Assembly (NCBI RefSeq): GCF_040253615.1
Contig: NZ_JBEJGY010000004.1
Location: 4,216,001 to 4,280,000, forward strand
Direction: 5' to 3'
Source of the DNA: Streptomyces sp. Edi4
GTDB taxonomy: Bacteria; Actinomycetota; Actinomycetes; Streptomycetales; Streptomycetaceae
Length of the DNA stretch: 64,000 nucleotides
Part shown: positions 60,433 through 64,000 of the stretch, piece after piece
Layout: the number at the start of each line of letters is the position of its first letter
Position numbering within the stretch: the stretch's first letter is position 1
Notes under the pieces: model-generated
The model's input: the letters and a program-made list of their open reading frames with translations, nothing else
Told to the model about the DNA's origin: nothing
Database searches by the model: none
Position numbers and translations under genes: made by a program

Positions 60433-60648
60433 ATGCGTCGAATCAGCATTGCCCTGGCCACGGCGGTCGCGGCCATCGGCCTGGCCGCTCCGGTGGCGAG
60501 CGCGGCCCCCGTCTCCAAGCCCGCACCGCCGTACTCCTACGCGGACTGCCTGGGCGCCACCAAGCAGAAGGGCGAGTCCCCCGCCTACAGCAAGTGGCAC
60601 TGCGACCAGCTGGTGAAGAAGGGCTGGGTCAAGCGACCCAACCGCTGA
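60433..60648 (+). CDS. Small secreted protein (71 aa)
   Basis: The precursor has a Sec signal peptide (ISIALATAVAAIGLAAPVASA). The short mature peptide of about 47 residues carries two Cys (YADCLGATKQKG and KWHCDQLVKKGW) that could form one disulfide, and it has a basic end. ATG 60433 follows GAGAGGTG. Role unknown. Confidence 0.75.
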   Translation: MRRISIALATAVAAIGLAAPVASAAPVSKPAPPYSYADCLGATKQKGESPAYSKWHCDQLVKKGWVKRPNR

Positions 60649-60680
60649 TCACCCAACCGCTGATCACCCAACCGTTGATC
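60636..60680. repeat. 15-bp triple repeat spanning the stop codon of the small secreted protein
   Basis: Three tandem copies of acccaaccgctgatc (third copy with one change) lie at 60636-60650, 60651-60665 and 60666-60680. The first contains the stop codon TGA (60646-60648), so the C-terminal residues are part of the repeat. Confidence 0.88.
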
Positions 60681-60892
60681 ACCCGGCACGGGTCGAGGAA
60701 ACAGGTTGAGGACCAAGGGCCCGGGGATCGGGGCCCTTCGCCCGGCGGTGGGCGGGTGACGAAAGAGCAGGATGGTTCCGAGCCCACCTCATCTGGCAGG
60801 AATGCGGTGGGCCAGGAACAGGGCCCCACTGCGGGGCGCGCGCCGCCGGCTTCCCCCTGAACGCGGCGCGGGCTCGCGGGTTCTGTTCTCGT

Positions 60893-60916
60893 CGGGGGGA
60901 GCGGCTTGTCCCCCCG
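60893..60916. terminator. Hairpin between convergent genes
   Basis: CGGGGGGA (60893-60900) and TCCCCCCG (60909-60916) form a perfect 8-bp stem, 70 bases downstream of the leftward MFS gene. The rest of 60681-60985 shows nothing else I can support. Confidence 0.6.
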
Positions 60917-60985
60917 ATGCCGCTCCCCCCGTCCACCCCTCCCCTTCACCCCCCTCCACCACTCGCCCCCTCGCGCGGGTACGGC

Positions 60986-62768
60986 TCAGTGAGGACCGTC
61001 GGTCCGGCCCCGGGCCACGACGAGCCCGCCGATGACCGCGAGCGCCAGCAGGACGGCCGCGAAGAGGGTGGTCCCCCGCGTCAGTCCCACCGCGTCGCTC
61101 AGGTATCCCGCCGACACAGGCAGCACGCCGGCCAGGGCGTACCCCCCGATGTTCAGGGCCGCGTTGGCCTCGGCGAGGCGCTGGGGCGGTACGGCGGAGT
61201 TGAGCAGCGACAGGCCGCCCAGCTGACCGAGGCCCTGGCCCGCGCCTGCCAGGAGCGCGGCGGCGACGAGCGCGGGCGCTGACGAAGTGTGCGCCGCCGC
61301 GATGAGGACGGCCATGCCGAGCGCGGTGCTCAGGGCTCCGGCGATCAGGATCGTGCGGCGGGCCAGCGCCCGGACCGCGAACTGCACCCCGGTGGCGGTC
61401 AGGAACATGGCGAAGGCCATGGCGCCGGCGACCACCCGGCTCTCCGTGCCGAGCAGCCCGGAGAGCAGCGAGGGGCCCAGGGACAGGACGAACGAGGTCG
61501 CGGTGATGCCGGGGGCGAACACGGCGATTCCGAGGGCGAGTTGAGGCCCGTTGCCACGCGGGACTCCGGGCACGCGCACCCAGCTTCCCCGGGCGGGGGC
61601 GACGGGCCGCGGCACCGGCATCCGTGCCACCGCGACAACGGCGGTGAGCAGCAGCGCCGCCTCGACGGCGAAGACGGTGACGGTCGGCCCGGGCAGCGTC
61701 TCGGACAGCGACCCGGCGAGGAACGGGCCGAGGCCCGCGCCGAAGACCATCGCGCAGGAGGCGAGCAGGGCGGCGCGGCGCTTCCGGGCCGGCCCCGCGA
61801 CATCGGTGACGGCGGCCATGCCGGCCGAGACGACCGCTCCGACCGCGATCCCCGTGAACAGCCGGGCCACCATCAGGGCCGCCACCGACGACGCGGTCGC
61901 GAAGATCGCGCAGGCCGCGAGGGCCAGGCCGAGCGCGGGCAGCAGGACGGGTTTGCGGCCGAGCCGGTCGGAGACCACGCCCGAGACCAGCAGCGAGCCG
62001 AGCAGGCCGACGATGTAGCAGGCGAAGATCACGGGTCAGGGTGCCACGCGAGAAGCCGATGTCACGCTGCCACAGCGCATACAGCGGTGTCGCCGCGTTA
62101 GACAGCACGAACACCGCGGTCACCGGCCAGGCGGCCCCCCAAATCCACCGGCCCGGCGCGTCCGCCGGGACCCCGGGGGCCAGGGAGGCTGCCGGGGTCG
62201 GCGCGTCCGCCGGGACCCCGGGGGCCAGGGAGGTTGCCGGGGTTGCCGGGGTCGGCGCGGTCACGGGGGCTGCCGGGGTCGGCGCGTGCACCGGGGCCAC
62301 CGGGCCCGCCGGGGTTGCCGGGGTCGGCAGGGCTACCGGGGCCGGGGAGGCTGCCAGGGGCGGCGCGTCCACCAGGGTCGCTGAGGTCGGCGCGTCCATC
62401 GGAGCCACGGGTGCCACCGGGGCCGCCAGGGCCGACGAGTCCACCAGGGCCGCCGGAGCCACCAGGGCCGCCGGAGCCACCAGGGCCTTCGGAGTCACCA
62501 GGGCCTCCGGGGTCGGCGCCTCCGCCGGGGCCAGCGCGTCCGTCAGGGCCGACGAGTCCACGAGGGCCGCCGGAGCTACCAGGGCCGCCGGAGCCACCAG
62601 GGCCTTCGGAGTCACCAGGGCCTTCGGGGTCGGCGCCTCCGCCGGGGCCAGCGCGTCCGTCAGGGCCACGGGGGCGCCCGGAGCCGGCGCGCACACCGGG
62701 GCCGGCAACGCCCCGGGCTGTCGTCCTTCAACACCCCTATGCGTGGCCCCAGTTCGAGATGCGGGCAT
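60986..62768 (-). pseudogene. Frameshifted DHA1-type MFS transporter with repeat-expanded N-terminus
   Basis: From ATG 62768 one frame reads a 200-residue Ala/Pro/Val-rich tail, then the first MFS helix (WPVTAVFVLSNAATPLYALW, DIGFSRGTLT). The frame then becomes non-MFS. Transporter sequence resumes at once in another frame (IFACYIVGLLGSLLVSGVVS, DRLGRKPVLL) and runs to 60986. Removing one G of the GGG at 62033-62035 restores a continuous 12-TM protein of about 590 aa. Either the gene is inactive by a 1-base insertion or the base is a sequencing error. Confidence 0.82.
62427..62660. repeat. 117-bp tandem duplication inside the MFS N-terminal tail
   Basis: Two near-identical 117-bp units (62427-62543 and 62544-62660), equal to 39 codons, are followed by a partial third. 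They lie inside a larger field (about 62140-62700) of ccagggccgccggagc-type hexamer/15-mer repeats. The protein repeats ALTDALAPAEAPTP and KALVAPAALVAP-type text. Confidence 0.88.
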
Positions 62769-62798
62769 GGCTGTCCCCTCTCCGTGCTTCTCAGCACC

Positions 62799-62852
62799 CC
62801 TTGTACGAGTTGAGTCGAACTTAGCAGGTAGTACGATTCAACTCGTACAAGG
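62799..62852. promoter_or_regulatory. Long inverted-repeat operator between MFS and arsR genes
   Basis: CCTTGTACGAGTTGA (62799-62813) and TCAACTCGTACAAGG (62838-62852) are perfect 15-bp inverted repeats around a 24-base spacer that should contain the divergent promoters. It is the expected operator of the ArsR-type protein encoded on the right. Confidence 0.85.
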
Positions 62853-62880
62853 AGCGCGTCACGTGGACGAGGAGACGGCA

Positions 62881-63282
62881 ATGAGGACGACGAGCGCGAC
62901 CAGGCCATCGGCGGCGCACCACGTGCCCGGCATCAAGGTCGTCGCGGCGCCCGAAGGGCTTCCCGCGCCGCTGCCCGAACCGCCCGTCGAGGCGTTGCGC
63001 CTGGAGACGGTGATGGGCGCGCTCAGCGATCCCCTGCGCCTGACCATCGTGCGCAAACTGCTCCTGGAGTCGGAGGACTTCGACCACTCCTGCGGCTGGT
63101 TCGGCCTCGACCGGCCCAAGTCCTCGCTCACCCACCACTTCAAGGCGCTGCGCGAGGCCGGCGTCACCCGGCAGCGCCAGTACGGCCTCGAGCGGCGCAG
63201 CCAGGTCCGCGTCGACGACCTCGAAGAGCGTTTCCCCGGCCTCGTCGGGCTGGTCGCGGCCTGGACCCCGGAGGAGTCCTAG
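62881..63282 (+). CDS. ArsR-family winged-helix transcriptional regulator
   Basis: The 133-aa protein has the ArsR helix-turn-helix (VMGALSDPLRLTIVRKLLLE, RPKSSLTHHFKALREAGVTR) and a wing (QYGLERRSQVRVDDLEERFP). No metal-binding Cys motif of the ArsR/SmtB type is present, so it probably senses something other than metal. It is divergent from the MFS gene and likely represses it. ATG 62881 has GGAG 6 bases upstream; GTG 62863 with AAGGAG is the alternative. Confidence 0.9.
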   Translation: MRTTSATRPSAAHHVPGIKVVAAPEGLPAPLPEPPVEALRLETVMGALSDPLRLTIVRKLLLESEDFDHSCGWFGLDRPKSSLTHHFKALREAGVTRQRQYGLERRSQVRVDDLEERFPGLVGLVAAWTPEES

Positions 63283-63362
63283 CCCAACCCCGGTGCCGCG
63301 CGGGCCCGTTCGACGCGTGGCGGCCCCTTCGCGCGTGCCCGGCTGTCTGGTCTGATGGGGGC

Positions 63363-64000
63363 ATGGCCTCGCAGCGCGACAAGATCGCCGCATTCCGCTC
63401 CTCGCACACCTCGGACTCGCCCCTGGTCCTGGCCAACGTCTGGGACGTGGCCGGCGCACGGCTCGCCGTCGCGGCGGGCGCGACGGCGCTCGCCACCACC
63501 AGCGCGGGCATCTCCTGGAGCGCGGGCTGCGCCGACGGCGACCACATGTCCGGGGAGGCGGCGCTCGACGCCGTCGCGCGGATCATCGGCGCGGTCCCCG
63601 TCCCGGTGAGCGCCGACATCGAATCGGGGTACGGGCGGGGCCCGCGCGAGGTGGCCAGCACCGTCGCAGCCGTCATCGCGGCGGGCGCGGCCGGCATCAA
63701 CATCGAGGACAGCTGCCCCGAGCGCCCCGGCACATTGCGTCCCGTCGCCGAACAGGCCCAGCGCATCGCGGCGGCCCGCGCCGCGGCGGACACGGCGGGG
63801 CTGCCCGTCTACATCAACGCGCGGACGGACGCGTGGTGGTCGTCGGTGGGGGAGCCGGCCACGCGGGTCGAGGAGAGCGTGGAGCGGGCCCGGGCCTACC
63901 TCGCGGCGGGCGCGGACGGCATCTTCGTCCCCGGTGTCAGGGACGCCGCGACCATCTCCGCCCTCACCGGCGCCATCGACGCGCCGGTGAACGTCCTGGT
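63363..64000 (+). CDS. Isocitrate lyase/PEP mutase-family protein (cut by window edge)
   Basis: The first 212 codons of a TIM-barrel protein of the PEP mutase/isocitrate lyase superfamily are present (LVLANVWDVAGARLAVAAGA, TTSAGISWSAG, VPVSADIESGYG, GINIEDSCPERPG, YINARTDAWW). Metal-ligand acidic residues in SADIESG and NIEDS are visible. Members cleave or form C-C or P-C bonds of small organic acids; the generic member's substrate is unknown. The C-terminus lies beyond the window. Confidence 0.88.
   Translation, partial: MASQRDKIAAFRSSHTSDSPLVLANVWDVAGARLAVAAGATALATTSAGISWSAGCADGDHMSGEAALDAVARIIGAVPVPVSADIESGYGRGPREVASTVAAVIAAGAAGINIEDSCPERPGTLRPVAEQAQRIAAARAAADTAGLPVYINARTDAWWSSVGEPATRVEESVERARAYLAAGADGIFVPGVRDAATISALTGAIDAPVNVL

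Noticed and set aside
60789..62032. Continuation of the frame starting at 62768 to 60789
   Set aside because: After 62036 it becomes Arg-rich non-transporter text, whereas MFS sequence continues in another frame. Treated as a frameshift, not as a 659-aa protein.
62041..62880. Upstream in-frame extension of the ArsR gene through the repeat field
   Set aside because: The extension is only translated repeats and it runs through the operator; a good ribosome binding site supports the start at 62881.

Overview
The window is chromosomal DNA of a Streptomyces or very close relative. It has very high GC with third-position G/C bias, GTG starts, many 4-bp ATGA/GTGA gene overlaps, a tandem pair of SigF-type sigma factors, a subtilisin-inhibitor gene, actinobacterial small membrane proteins, and two ParB (parS) sites. 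The parS pair suggests a position in the origin-proximal part of the chromosome. I see no rRNA, CRISPR array or antibiotic cluster.

Layout. 1-3,720: core genes (cut RsbW-like ATPase, glycerophosphodiester phosphodiesterase, HtrA/PDZ protease). 3,720-17,363: a complete-looking actinomycete integrative and conjugative element (AICE) of about 13.6 kb in the 3' end of tRNA-Ser(UGA), bounded by 60-bp perfect repeats. It encodes Int and Xis, a Prim-Pol/DUF3987 replication module, a TraB/FtsK-type conjugative translocase with Spd-like membrane proteins and small coupled genes, a RapZ-C-like protein, and a right-end GntR-HAD-membrane protein group. Two internal repeat clusters are the best candidates for its replication or excision control region (5,608-5,844) and transfer locus clt (9,792-9,956). 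17,493-18,349: an IS5-type insertion sequence with a -1 frameshift transposase.

18,382-30,254: a chromosomal Prim-Pol gene; a small secreted Asn/Gln/Gly-rich protein; a tightly coupled five-gene operon resembling the ChsE1/ChsE2-ChsH1/ChsH2-Ltp2 set for short acyl-CoA side-chain removal; a DUF1906 secreted protein; a SigE-family ECF sigma factor; an acyl-CoA ligase with a palindromic operator; and a membrane monooxygenase-like protein. 30,353-35,486: two parS sites, a 1,469-aa PAS/receiver protein whose kinase core has lost its histidine, and a subtilisin inhibitor. 35,793-36,562: tRNA-Ser(GCU) and tRNA-Arg(ACG), each followed by a strong hairpin.

36,867-50,311: secreted lipase-like hydrolase, DUF2797 protein, monooxygenase, a two-component system followed by two glycosyltransferases (GT2-GtrA fusion and GT39), a DHA2 exporter with its TetR regulator, and an acyltransferase. 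50,336-54,455: a YceI protein and an MFS transporter that both carry carboxypeptidase-regulatory-like beta domains, plus a MarR regulator with a clear operator. 55,009-60,648: small membrane proteins, a lipoprotein, the tandem sigma-factor pair, VOC and Dabb proteins. 60,986-64,000: a frameshifted MFS gene with a repeat-expanded N-terminus, its divergent ArsR regulator with a long operator, and the start of a PEP mutase/isocitrate lyase-family gene.

A recurring oddity is the number of GC-rich tandem repeats, both between genes and as Pro/Ala/Gly-rich insertions inside proteins.
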